The notes: generated by a model from the letters alone, not told the origin. A stretch of DNA of 7,311 nt from an uncultured Clostridia bacterium (GCA_958420075.1 CATZIM010000082.1:1-7311), one strand, 5' to 3'. Numbered from the stretch's first letter, positions 1-6,385 are shown. Numbers and translations: made by a program.

Positions 1-135
1 CTCCCGCAACTGGCTGCTGAAATAGCTCCAGACTGGGATTTGAATGTCGAGGCAGTGCACAGCGGTTTGGAAACACTTTGCTCCCATTTGAAGCTGGTAC
101 GGGACGATACTGCTTTGCTGTATGAGATGACCTAA
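1..135 (+). CDS. C-terminal end of an unrecognised protein (5' truncated by window)
   Basis: The first frame is open from base 1 and stops at TAA 133-135, giving the last 44 residues of a protein whose start lies outside the window. The tail is soluble and probably helical (it contains LETLCSHLKL and ends LLYEMT) with no membrane segment. I do not recognise the family. It lies on the same strand as the following array of small proteins and is noticeably richer in G+C than the genes to the right, so it could be the previous member of the same array. The call rests on an uninterrupted frame with sensible codon use over a short stretch. Confidence 0.6.
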   Translation, partial: LPQLAAEIAPDWDLNVEAVHSGLETLCSHLKLVRDDTALLYEMT

Positions 136-177
136 ATGGGCTATCCCTATTGTCCAAAGTAACATATATTCAACAGC

Positions 178-183
178 GGAGGT
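178..183 (+). promoter_or_regulatory. Orphan Shine-Dalgarno-like GGAGGT without a usable start
   Basis: A strong GGAGGT lies in the 102-base gap between the first two genes, but no ATG, GTG or TTG follows at a usable distance. The next gene has its own AAGGAG at 227-232. It may be the remnant of a deleted small gene, or chance. The rest of the gap (136-237) shows no clear promoter or hairpin. Confidence 0.25.
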
Positions 184-237
184 AGCAAAAATCATATATC
201 CAATTTATCATTTGAAAGCCAAAAACAAGGAGAAATC

Positions 238-603
238 ATGGAGGAAAAAACTATGGTGAGAGATGGAATCGTGTTGAAAGATATGGACACTCAAGTTACA
301 TTCAATCAGTATAGCTTCTGTGAATTGGTGAAGCACTTGATGGTGGAACTGGTGGGAATCTCTTATGAGGAAGCCTCCAAGCGGGTAGAACTGTCCTCTC
401 TGACAGCACCAGTGACGAATGTAATGGAGGCGGCGGTATTCAGCCACGAGTTGCCCTATTACTGGGCAATGTTCTGTTACTATGGGAACGGTTATTGGTT
501 GGAGGGTATTCCAGCACAGCCAGAGGATATGGATGCCTATGAAGCTTTAGAAAAGAGAATTATGGAGAAATATGATTTAAAGGAGCCGTTTGAATGGGAC
601 TGA
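238..603 (+). CDS. Unrecognised 121 aa soluble protein, putative immunity-array member
   Basis: The ATG at 238 has AAGGAG at 227-232, five bases upstream, so the start is well supported; the gene stops at TGA 601-603. The product is acidic, cytosolic by appearance (no signal peptide or membrane segment) and rich in aromatic residues in its second half, including HELPYYWAMFCYYGNGYWLEG at about residues 70-90. I cannot name a domain. Its small size and its position two genes upstream of a barstar-like inhibitor fit an immunity protein in a polymorphic-toxin array, but that function is inferred from context only. The next gene's ribosome site begins directly after this stop, so the two are probably co-translated. 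Confidence 0.75.
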   Translation: MEEKTMVRDGIVLKDMDTQVTFNQYSFCELVKHLMVELVGISYEEASKRVELSSLTAPVTNVMEAAVFSHELPYYWAMFCYYGNGYWLEGIPAQPEDMDAYEALEKRIMEKYDLKEPFEWD

Positions 604-610
604 GAGGTGA
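604..610 (+). promoter_or_regulatory. Ribosome binding site GAGGTGA that sets the start at 616
   Basis: GAGGTGA lies five bases before ATG 616. The frame also contains a GTG at 607, but that GTG is inside this site and has no ribosome site of its own, so 616 is the better start. Confidence 0.65.
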
Positions 611-615
611 ATGAC

Positions 616-975
616 ATGCTAGATAATCAAATGCTTGAACTGCTGGATAACTTGAAGAAAGTCAATTATGAAACCATAGATATAGATGATTTTTTAGACC
701 AAAGAGAATGTGACCCCTTTGACAGTGAGTGGGTGAGAGTGTACCAAGCCATAGAAGAACTTAAAAAGGGAAAAGAAATGGTAGATACCAGAGAAATCGA
801 GAAAAAAGCATATATTACCGTTTACGAAAAAACAGAGTGTGATGATTTAGCAGGATACATTGCTGATGACTTTGGGTTGATTGCAGACAGTATTATGTTG
901 CATTACTCTGATGAATGGTTAGAAAAAGTTATTTCCTGCTATAAAGAAGCAATCATACCATGCGGGAGGCTTTAA
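616..975 (+). CDS. Unrecognised 119 aa acidic protein, putative immunity-array member
   Basis: I place the start at ATG 616 because a near-consensus GAGGTGA precedes it; a GTG at 607 would add three residues but lacks a ribosome site. The gene stops at TAA 973-975. The product is small, acidic and soluble. An N-terminal helical part (LELLDNLKKVNYETIDIDD) is followed by FDSEWVRVYQAIEELKKG at about residues 35-52 and a C-terminal part with YIADDFGLIADSIML and DEWLEKVISCYKEA. No catalytic motif, signal peptide or membrane segment is visible. I do not recognise a named family. It is separated by 12 bases from the upstream gene and 16 from the barstar-like gene, which suggests one transcript and, by context only, an immunity role. 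Confidence 0.75.
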   Translation: MLDNQMLELLDNLKKVNYETIDIDDFLDQRECDPFDSEWVRVYQAIEELKKGKEMVDTREIEKKAYITVYEKTECDDLAGYIADDFGLIADSIMLHYSDEWLEKVISCYKEAIIPCGRL

Positions 976-991
976 GAGGAGGCTACTGAAG

Positions 992-1291
992 GTGCGAAAG
1001 GAATTTATCATTGATGGTAGACGATTTTCAACTATGAGAGGCTTCTATGATGAGGTGGAGCGTGTGTTTACTTGCGGTCTGCATTGGAGGATCGGACAAA
1101 ATCTGAACGCCTTTAGTGATGTACTTCGAGGAGGATTTGGACAACATTCATATGGAGAACCAATACACATAAAATGGCTGTTTTATGAAAAGAGCCTGCG
1201 TGATTTAGGAAGTGAAAATGTAAATGCAATTACAGAAATCATTTTAGATACAAATAATTCTGGGCATAACTGTACTTTGGAGCTGCTTTGA
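992..1291 (+). CDS. Barstar-family ribonuclease inhibitor (putative immunity protein)
   Basis: This 99 aa protein has the barstar layout. The first strand is RKEFIIDGRRFST (residues 2-14). A helix with FYDEVERVF (18-26) follows, then the diagnostic helix-2 segment WRIGQNLNAFSDVLRGGFG (32-50), the strand EPIHIKWLFYEKS (56-68), and a last helix and strand ending CTLELL. Barstars bind barnase-type ribonucleases in the cytosol and block the active site with acidic residues of that segment. In classical barstar the segment reads NLDALWD; here it reads NLNAFSD, so the residue matching Asp39 is kept as Asp44 and the one matching Asp35 is Asn40. The length is close to classical barstar. GTG 992 is chosen because GAGGAGG sits about nine bases upstream. 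No cognate nuclease is in the window. Confidence 0.85.
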   Translation: MRKEFIIDGRRFSTMRGFYDEVERVFTCGLHWRIGQNLNAFSDVLRGGFGQHSYGEPIHIKWLFYEKSLRDLGSENVNAITEIILDTNNSGHNCTLELL

Positions 1292-1363
1292 TAAGTAGAG
1301 AAATAGTTATAAAAGTAGTTTTAATTTTATAAAAGAATTCAAAGCAAGTAAGGAGGGAGCAAT

Positions 1364-2143
1364 ATGGGATTAGACATTTATGCAGGGACATTGACCCGAT
1401 ATTATGCGCATAACTGGAAAAGTGCTGTTCAACAATGGGCAGAAGAAAACGGCTATGCCTTTCAAAAAATCACACCAGATGGTGCGGAAGTTGATGATGA
1501 GGAAGAAATGAGTCCTGCTGAAGTACAGGAAATTGTAGAGAACTGGCGTGATCAGATTCTGGCAGCAATTACAGCACCGGGACATAAGCCTTATACACCA
1601 TGGATGGAAGATAATGAAAAGCCTTATTATACTGATAAACCAGACTGGGATGCTTTTGGTGCTATGTTATTGGTAGCCGCTTGCTATTCATACGAAGAAC
1701 CTGTACCTGATAAAGTGGAGAAAGATTGGGACTTCATGGAGCATCCTATCATTGCCCGCCTTTCAGAAGACAAGGAACGAATATGGTCTTTGTTTCGAGG
1801 TACAACACTATGGATTCCTATCTCAGATGCTTTTCTATTTCAAGCACCTTTGCCAACAGAAAACGTAGCTGCCATTGGTACTATGGGTGGTTTAAAAAAA
1901 GAGCTGGAACGATTGAATGCTCTAGCGTGGCAGGCTGATGAGAACACGATTCTAAGTTGGCTTGATACAGAGGGGTATCCAGTTGATGGTTCGATCGATT
2001 TGGATGGTCAATATAGCAAAGCGGATATTCCAGAATATACCCAGTATAGCACAGAATCACTTGCGAAGTTTGCCTTTTCTATGTTCTGGCAAGCAATACA
2101 GTTTGCGGAGAAGCATCAGGTACCCGTTTTGCTAGATTATTGA
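1364..2143 (+). CDS. Conserved-type 259 aa protein beginning MGLDIYAGTLTRYY, function unknown
   Basis: ATG 1364 has an excellent AAGGAGGG six bases upstream and the gene ends at TGA 2141-2143. The product is a soluble acidic protein with many Trp and Tyr residues. It opens MGLDIYAGTLTRYYAHNWK, has an acidic run VDDEEEM near residues 43-49, and carries PISDAFLFQAPLP around 151-163. I have the impression that this N-terminus recurs in hypothetical proteins of Firmicute toxin-immunity loci, but I cannot give it a domain name. There is no signal peptide, membrane segment or catalytic signature. The 72-base gap before it is AT-rich and has two TATAAA-like stretches (1308-1313, 1328-1333) without good -35 partners, so a separate promoter is possible but unproven. 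It is followed almost immediately by two more coupled genes. Confidence 0.8.
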   Translation: MGLDIYAGTLTRYYAHNWKSAVQQWAEENGYAFQKITPDGAEVDDEEEMSPAEVQEIVENWRDQILAAITAPGHKPYTPWMEDNEKPYYTDKPDWDAFGAMLLVAACYSYEEPVPDKVEKDWDFMEHPIIARLSEDKERIWSLFRGTTLWIPISDAFLFQAPLPTENVAAIGTMGGLKKELERLNALAWQADENTILSWLDTEGYPVDGSIDLDGQYSKADIPEYTQYSTESLAKFAFSMFWQAIQFAEKHQVPVLLDY

Positions 2144-2153
2144 AGATTCGTTT

Positions 2154-2160
2154 GGAGGTG
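2154..2160 (+). promoter_or_regulatory. Ribosome binding site GGAGGTG that sets the start at 2167
   Basis: GGAGGTG lies six bases before GTG 2167. The longest frame would begin at a TTG at 2140, overlapping the previous stop, but that TTG has no purine-rich site in front of it. Confidence 0.6.
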
Positions 2161-2166
2161 GATAGG

Positions 2167-3042
2167 GTGGAACAAAAACGTCCGGTAGATATATTTCATG
2201 AAGCCTTAGACTACCTGTGGAATGGTCTTGGTCTGGAGGAAAAGGGCTGGAAGCGTTTGAAAAAGGGCGACTTCAAAAAGAGCATGAAAAATGGACTGAC
2301 ATATCATATATGGTTTGATCGGAGTCGCTACAACTACATTGACTATGAAATCGGTCATGGAAATGTGGAGGTGGGTTTCATCTGTATCATAAAGCAGGGA
2401 GATGATTGGCTCTACTCTTTCAATATAGAACCAACAACAGGAGGTTCGTTCTTTCGGATGCTGACAGAGGATCTGCGGCTGGACACTGGGCTACTGGACA
2501 CCTTTCTGCCCCTGATCAAAGCCCACTACCTCGACTTTATTGACCACTTTGAAGTAGACCCTACAGAGGCATTACAGCTGGTCTGCGCTCCCTTCACTGA
2601 GGCGGAGGATTACAGCTGGTTCATCCATGTGCGAGAGCAGATGGTGGAACGGTACGGAACGGCTGAGCAACTAGCAGAGTACCGCCGTCAAACAGAATTG
2701 CGTGGAACACCGGAGCAAAAGGTGCGCCATTGGATGGGAAAACAAATCTTCTATTTCTCTCATGGCAGCGATGTGAACCATGCTTGGGCTGCAAGTCGTA
2801 CCGTCGATGAATTGGATGCCATTGTAGAGCGTTTTATGATGGCAAAAAAACGATATGATATATGGAATGAAGAAGATGAGGCTGCTTATCAGCTTTATCT
2901 TCAGGAGCAGGATATAGAAAAACGAACCTATCGAACATGGTATTTGATTGCCAATCCTCGTAATTTACCGAAAGAGTTCGTTCAACAAGAGTTGGACTTC
3001 CGTTTTAAGTTATTCTCTGAGAGAAAGAAGGAAAAGAAATGA
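2167..3042 (+). CDS. Unrecognised 291 aa two-part soluble protein in a coupled three-gene set
   Basis: I choose GTG 2167 because of GGAGGTG at 2154-2160; a TTG start at 2140 would add nine residues. The N-terminal half looks like a mixed alpha/beta domain: a helix FHEALDYLWNGLGLEEKGWKR, then KKSMKNGLTYHIWFDRSRYN and several strands to about residue 100. This pattern loosely recalls DUF4304-like proteins, a weak impression only. The C-terminal half is mostly helical and charged, with the conspicuous segment HWMGKQIFYFSHGSDVNHAW, and ends in a lysine-rich tail. No signal peptide or membrane segment is present. The start lies 23 bases after the previous stop and the gene ends inside the next start (ATGA), so all three genes from 1364 to 3917 are probably made together. 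Confidence 0.75.
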   Translation: MEQKRPVDIFHEALDYLWNGLGLEEKGWKRLKKGDFKKSMKNGLTYHIWFDRSRYNYIDYEIGHGNVEVGFICIIKQGDDWLYSFNIEPTTGGSFFRMLTEDLRLDTGLLDTFLPLIKAHYLDFIDHFEVDPTEALQLVCAPFTEAEDYSWFIHVREQMVERYGTAEQLAEYRRQTELRGTPEQKVRHWMGKQIFYFSHGSDVNHAWAASRTVDELDAIVERFMMAKKRYDIWNEEDEAAYQLYLQEQDIEKRTYRTWYLIANPRNLPKEFVQQELDFRFKLFSERKKEKK

Positions 3043-3917
3043 GTGGAGAAGTTTTTCAGCAGAATTTAGATGATAAGAAAGGTTCTCGTCCTGGCGGTCC
3101 TTTTATCATACAAATGTTATTCAAAGAACAGGTTGAAATGCCGAAGCAAGAACAAATATTGGACACTATGAAGCGTCATATTGGTAAAGTTGATTGCTTT
3201 TGCTGTGATGAAAAAATGGCAGGCGTTGCTGCTTTGGAACATATAGCTGAGTTTCAAGATGGAAAATCTCCTGTGCAGCTTTTTCTCATGGGATGTTCTA
3301 GCTTTGAAGGCAAGAGCTTTGATGCGTTTTTGAAAAGTCAAATGTGGGACTGCCAAAATGACAGAGATCGTATTTTTGAGGAATGTCAGTATCAGGTGAT
3401 GGCAACGGATATGTTGGCAGGTGCATTGGCTGCTCAGGAACGAGCTGATTTGGATATGGATTTTACGGAGGCTCTTGCGGAACTGTTTCCAACGTGCGAG
3501 GCTTTCTATTTTCAAAACAGCGGTAAATTGTTTTTAGCTGAAAATGTAAGAAATAATCAAATTTCTGGATATGACCGCTTTATTCGTTTTGGTGTCAATG
3601 TGCGTTTTTTCAATATAGAGGGAACGGAGGATATGCTCATTGATACAGTTGGCATGAATACATTGTATTTGCCAGATCTTCAGTATCATTTTCATGATGT
3701 AGATCCAAACTGGATTGTAAACCACGCATATAATGTTGCTTCCTATATTTTGGAAAATAATAATCCAATCCAAGATGGAGAAACGGTTGATGGTATGGTA
3801 AATGGAAGAATGAGCAGTCAAATACAGTGGAAATGCCAGTACGAGGAAGCCTTGATTCAACCTGTGAGGGAAGTAATAGATATCCATATGGGGGAATATG
3901 CTTCTGGGGGACGTTGA
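3039..3917 (+). CDS. DUF4261-family protein
   Basis: ATG 3039 overlaps the previous stop as ATGA, with AAGGA a few bases upstream, so translation is coupled. The 292 aa product shows the arrangement I associate with DUF4261 (Pfam PF14080). A strand near the start (PFIIQMLFKE, residues 21-30) precedes a long helical middle ending in TEALAELFPTCEAFYFQNSG (143-162). Then come the signature IDTVGMNTLYLPDLQYHF (201-218), DPNWIVNHAYNVASYIL and QDGETVDG (245-252). DUF4261 proteins are cytosolic and of unknown biochemical function; family members occur among neighbours of immunity-type genes. No signal peptide or membrane segment is present. As the last gene of the set it is followed by decayed DNA and no clear terminator until 4389. 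Confidence 0.75.
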   Translation: MSGEVFQQNLDDKKGSRPGGPFIIQMLFKEQVEMPKQEQILDTMKRHIGKVDCFCCDEKMAGVAALEHIAEFQDGKSPVQLFLMGCSSFEGKSFDAFLKSQMWDCQNDRDRIFEECQYQVMATDMLAGALAAQERADLDMDFTEALAELFPTCEAFYFQNSGKLFLAENVRNNQISGYDRFIRFGVNVRFFNIEGTEDMLIDTVGMNTLYLPDLQYHFHDVDPNWIVNHAYNVASYILENNNPIQDGETVDGMVNGRMSSQIQWKCQYEEALIQPVREVIDIHMGEYASGGR

Positions 3918-3957
3918 TGCATGAAAGATAAAGCATTTCTTTGGTGGAGGTAATATT

Positions 3958-4382
3958 TTGGATAATAAAATCTTTTTTCTACTTTGTTAAACGAAAAAAC
4001 AGAAAGTCGAACAAACGAAATCATTTGCTTGGCTGTTTTGCCTTCTATGAAAGCCATGAGAATAAAAGGCAGACCAAAACTTTTTGAAGTAGTGAAGAAG
4101 ATAAAGAAATTCAATCATGAAAGAAAAATAAACTTGTATGTCAAAGAGATAGGTAATTCTTTTTCTCTACTTGTTTTTTCTTTTTATTTTCTGGAAGCAA
4201 AACAGGCAGCAAAAGTACCGCCGGTTATAGTGTCCTCTGGAAGTACGGGAAATATACAACAGAGAACTGCCAATTTCAAAGGAGGATCAACTTAACTAAG
4301 CTTTATTCCACCTGAGCTTTATGAACGTTGTGATTCTCCTTCCGCAGGAGATGAAAGTACAGCGCAGGCAGAGGATAAATAG
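3958..4382 (+). pseudogene. Decayed gene of unknown identity (5' frame break and internal stop)
   Basis: A good ribosome site (GGTGGAGG, 3944-3951) precedes TTG 3958, but that frame ends after ten codons at TAA 3988-3990. From 3984 a different frame is open for 103 codons to TAA 4293-4295. The same frame then continues another 28 codons to TAG 4380-4382, only six bases before a clean hairpin terminator. Ribosome site, body, tail and terminator together look like one former gene of about 140 codons, broken by a frameshift near 3970-3985 and a stop at 4293. The body is basic in the middle (KLFEVVKKIKKFNHERKINL) and hydrophobic around SFSLLVFSFYFL. I do not recognise it. A mini-ORF at 3921-3953 (10 codons) also fills the gap. 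Identity is unknown and the gene model is inference. Confidence 0.45.
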
Positions 4383-4388
4383 AATGAT

Positions 4389-4416
4389 GAAAAGACAGTT
4401 GCATGACTGTCTTTTC
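4389..4416 (+). terminator. Hairpin terminator, 11-bp perfect stem, six-base loop
   Basis: GAAAAGACAGT (4389-4399) and ACTGTCTTTTC (4406-4416) are exact reverse complements around the loop TGCATG, followed by TTGTGTG. The A-rich left arm and T-rich right arm would also allow termination in the other direction. It separates the immunity-like array and decayed gene from the sigma operon. Confidence 0.7.
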
Positions 4417-4532
4417 TTGTGTGAGTATTTCTGAATATCAATGTTTTTGACTGCAGGCAAATATATTTGATTTTCTATTTTAATTCATTTAATATAAGGA
4501 ACAGATTTGATTTTTAATTTTTCAATTATGCT

Positions 4533-4538
4533 GGGGGA
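4533..4538 (+). promoter_or_regulatory. Ribosome binding site GGGGGA favouring the start at 4546
   Basis: GGGGGA lies seven bases before ATG 4546. Upstream in-frame candidates TTG 4507 and ATG 4528 have only AT-rich DNA in front of them. Confidence 0.5.
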
Positions 4539-4545
4539 TTTTTCT

Positions 4546-5061
4546 ATGATATATCTGCAGATGATAGAAAGTGAAGATGATAAAGCAAAGTTTGAGGAGA
4601 TATATCTGAAATATAAAGCACTGATGTTTTATGCTGCTAATAAAATTCTCCATAATGAGCAGGATGCAGAAGATGCTGTGCACATGGCATTTATAAAAAT
4701 AGCAGAAAACATAGAAAAGATAGATGTGCTAGACTGTCCAAAAACACGCAGCTATATCGTTACAATAGTTGAACACAAAGCCATAGACATATACCGCAAA
4801 AAAAACAGGTACAAAGAATCCAAATATTTAGAGGAAGTAACTGGTCTTGAAGTTACATATGAGGGTGATAATCTGCTGACAAAGTCCATTTTGAACCTTC
4901 CTGCAAGATACAGAGAAGCGATACTGTTACGGTATTATCACGGATATAGTGTCAGAGAGATTGCGGCTCTATTTGATATATCTCTTATGGCAGCATCAAA
5001 ATTAGACCAAAGGGCTAAGAAAAAACTAAAAGAGCTGTGTGAAAAGGAGGGGATCTTGTGA
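4546..5061 (+). CDS. ECF-like RNA polymerase sigma factor (sigma-70 family)
   Basis: The 171 aa product has the two domains of an ECF-type sigma factor. Region 2 (about residues 14-86) contains the helix FEEIYLKYKALMFYAANKIL, then NEQDAEDAVHMAFIKI and a basic DIYRKKNRYK end. Region 4 (about 115-165) contains LPARYREAILLRYYHGYS and the helix-turn-helix SVREIAALFDISLMAASKL followed by a lysine-rich helix. Such proteins direct RNA polymerase to a small set of promoters and are held inactive by a membrane anti-sigma. The start at 4546 is preferred over 4507 and 4528 because of GGGGGA. The stop overlaps the anti-sigma start (GTGA). The 129 bases before it are AT-rich; a TTGACT at 4447-4452 has no convincing -10 partner, so the promoter is unresolved. 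Confidence 0.88.
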   Translation: MIYLQMIESEDDKAKFEEIYLKYKALMFYAANKILHNEQDAEDAVHMAFIKIAENIEKIDVLDCPKTRSYIVTIVEHKAIDIYRKKNRYKESKYLEEVTGLEVTYEGDNLLTKSILNLPARYREAILLRYYHGYSVREIAALFDISLMAASKLDQRAKKKLKELCEKEGIL

Positions 5062-5720
5062 TAACGGAGGAAATGCTGAAACAAGCTGCCAAAGAAGCTG
5101 GAAATGTCATTGCACATTCACTTCCGCCACAGGAAGAATATAGCCATGAATTTTCCAGGGTGTTTGAAAATAATATGGAAAACGTGCTGCAAAAAGCAAA
5201 ACGTAAGAAAAGAAACAGAATCTTTGGGCAGGTGGCTTGTTTGTTTGCTGTATTTATTGTGGCAGGCAGTTCCTTTTTGATGTTTGATACAGATGCGAGA
5301 GCTACATTTTTATATTGGCTGAAAGGACAGTATAGCGGCTTTATGGAATATCGTTATACAGGCGATGGTTCTGCCGAGCAGAAACAATATGTTCTTACCC
5401 ATATTCCAGAAGGCTACTATGAAAAAGAGGCAACAGAAATGGAAGGAATGAACATTGTGATCTATCAGAATGATATGGGAGATCAAATCGCCTTTGTATC
5501 CTCATGTGGCACAGATGCCATCAGTTTGTTTGTTTCTGATGAAAATGCCCAAGGAGTTATGGTGGGAAGCCTAAAAGCGGATTATTACCAAGCAGAAGCA
5601 AAAGACGAGAATAGCGTGATCGTATGGTATTCTGAGGATAGGACAACCATATTCAGTATTTCGGCAGCCCTTTCTAAGGAAGAAATGGTGAAGATTGCAG
5701 AGAGTGTGGAAGAAAAATAA
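5058..5720 (+). CDS. Membrane-anchored anti-sigma factor, DUF4367-type C-terminus
   Basis: GTG 5058 has AAGGAGGGG a few bases upstream and overlaps the sigma stop by GTGA, so the pair is translationally coupled. The 220 aa product has a cytosolic N-terminal part (1-48) and a basic stop-transfer-like patch KAKRKKRNR. One membrane helix follows at about 57-77 (GQVACLFAVFIVAGSSFLMF), then an external domain. That domain shows the DUF4367 pattern: LTHIPEGYYEKEATEMEGMN, NIVIYQNDMGDQIAF, then a C-terminal end with FSISAALSKEEMVKIAESV. Proteins of this layout next to ECF sigma factors are taken to bind the sigma at the membrane and release it on an envelope signal; the signal here is unknown. There is no anti-sigma zinc motif (HxxxCxxC) in the N-terminal part. 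Confidence 0.8.
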   Translation: MITEEMLKQAAKEAGNVIAHSLPPQEEYSHEFSRVFENNMENVLQKAKRKKRNRIFGQVACLFAVFIVAGSSFLMFDTDARATFLYWLKGQYSGFMEYRYTGDGSAEQKQYVLTHIPEGYYEKEATEMEGMNIVIYQNDMGDQIAFVSSCGTDAISLFVSDENAQGVMVGSLKADYYQAEAKDENSVIVWYSEDRTTIFSISAALSKEEMVKIAESVEEK

Positions 5721-5755
5721 ATTGGACATAAATAAGCTATACGTTTTCTCTCTAT

Positions 5756-5778
5756 TACATGTAAAAAGCATTTTACAT
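5756..5778 (+). promoter_or_regulatory. Palindrome TTACATGTAA overlapping an 8-bp hairpin
   Basis: ATGTAAAA (5759-5766) and TTTTACAT (5771-5778) are exact reverse complements around AGCA, and the left arm is part of the 10-base palindrome TTACATGTAA (5756-5765). It lies in the 83-base gap between the anti-sigma gene and the membrane-protein/regulator pair. It could be an operator for the Xre-type regulator encoded downstream, or a weak terminator followed by TTTTC. Low GC makes a strong terminator unlikely. Confidence 0.35.
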
Positions 5779-5803
5779 TTTCATTGGAGAGAGGAGTGAT
5801 TTT

Positions 5804-6099
5804 ATGAGGACAACTACACTTTTTTTGATCATATTTGGAATATTTCTTCTTGCTCTAGTTGTTATAGATATTATGATGATCGTTTCTTTGTTAAAGGCCG
5901 GCGATGAAAGAAGAAAGTTAATGGTGTGGAAAGCAAGTTTTTTACACTTCTTGTAACAGTACTTGGACTTGTATTGGATGTCATGACAGCAATTTTGCAA
6001 ACAGAAGCCATGCGTAACAATCCGTTTATTGAACTAAGTGTAATTGCTATGGCATATTTTCTGACACTTTTGTATTATAAGAAGAAGTATGGCGGATAA
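5804..6099 (+). pseudogene. Three-helix small membrane protein, frameshifted at a T run
   Basis: ATG 5804 follows GAGGAG by seven bases. The first frame encodes an N-terminal membrane helix (LFLIIFGIFLLALVVIDIMM) and a polar turn GDERRK, then stops at TAA 5957-5959. From the T6 run at 5938-5943 the next frame carries straight on: TLLVTVLGLVLDVMTAIL, then NNPFIELSVIAMAYFLTLLYYKKKYGG, to TAA 6097-6099. Adding one T to the run restores a single 98 aa protein with three membrane helices, so a one-base loss is the simplest explanation. The family is a small integral membrane protein commonly paired with a short Xre-type regulator; its molecular role is not known to me. The regulator frame starts two bases after this stop. 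Confidence 0.75.
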
Positions 6100-6100
6100 C

Positions 6101-6294
6101 ATGAAAAATATCATTAAAAACAGAAGGAACTTGGATTTTCTCAGGATGAACTGGCAAAGAAATGTGATGTTTCAAGGCAAACAATCAATGCCATAGAGAA
6201 CAGTAAATATGATCCTACACTTTCTTTAGCTTTTAAACTTTCAAAAGAATTGCAGATTACAGTGGATAAGCTGTTTGAACCTGAAGATTTATAG
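6101..6294 (+). pseudogene. Small Xre/Cro-type DNA-binding regulator, frameshifted near its start
   Basis: ATG 6101 opens MKNIIKN and then goes out of frame; the neighbouring frame encodes an almost complete small helix-turn-helix regulator to TAG 6292-6294. Recognisable parts are KELGFSQDELAKKCDVSRQT (helices 1-3 of the Xre fold), INAIENSKYDPTLSLAFKLS and the ending LQITVDKLFEPEDL. Adding one A to the A run at 6116-6120 rejoins the frames into a 64 aa protein; compared with typical relatives one more residue may be missing, so the lesion could be larger. Short regulators of this type bind operator DNA and usually control themselves and an adjacent membrane-protein gene. It starts two bases after the membrane-protein frame and is closed by a strong terminator. 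Confidence 0.75.
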
Positions 6295-6300
6295 AAATAT

Positions 6301-6333
6301 AAAAAGAGGTGCCATTAAAATGGCATCTTTTTT
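6301..6333 (+). terminator. Strong intrinsic terminator after the regulator
   Basis: TGCCAT (6310-6315) pairs with ATGGCA (6320-6325) around a short A-rich loop. The stem extends outward through GG/TC and A/T pairs with wobble, from AAAAAGAG on the left to the run TCTTTTTT on the right. It begins six bases after the regulator stop and ends transcription of the membrane-protein/regulator pair. Confidence 0.85.
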
Positions 6334-6356
6334 ATTGTTATAAAGTAAAAATTGAC

Positions 6357-6385
6357 TGTCTCAAAAAGTATGTTTCATTCGTTAC
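6357..6385 (+). promoter_or_regulatory. Putative ECF-type promoter: TGTCTC - 17 nt - CGTTAC
   Basis: TGTCTC (6357-6362) and CGTTAC (6380-6385) are separated by 17 bases, with AAAA after the first block and TT before the second. The same arrangement recurs at 6962-6990. Spacing and a CGT-starting -10 block match known ECF promoters such as those of Bacillus extracytoplasmic sigma factors, though the -35 block differs from the usual GAAC type. The ATG at 6424 lies 38 bases downstream. Inference: it is read by the sigma factor encoded at 4546-5061. Confidence 0.55.

Noticed and set aside
208..447. Minus-strand frame opposite the first complete gene
   Set aside because: Histidine-rich antisense product without a ribosome site, overlapping a well-supported plus-strand gene.
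992..1291. Internal deletion in the barstar-like protein relative to longer barstar relatives
   Set aside because: Some relatives seem longer between the KS-containing strand and the last helix, but the length here matches classical barstar, so a deletion is not needed.
1726..1938. Plus-strand 70-codon frame inside the MGLDIYAG gene
   Set aside because: It lies wholly within a longer gene with a strong start and has no ribosome site.
3117..3936. Long open frames on the minus strand opposite the DUF4261 gene
   Set aside because: They have no ribosome sites, their products look like antisense translations, and the plus-strand gene has a coupled start and family motifs.
4447..4498. Sigma-A-like promoter before the sigma gene (TTGACT at 4447-4452 with TAATAT at 4490-4495)
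   Set aside because: The -35 block is good, but no -10 block lies at 16-18 bases and the TAATAT is 37 bases away, so the two do not form a promoter.
5773..6000. Minus-strand 75-codon frame opposite the frameshifted membrane protein
   Set aside because: The plus strand gives a clear three-helix protein once one base is restored; the antisense frame has no supporting signal.
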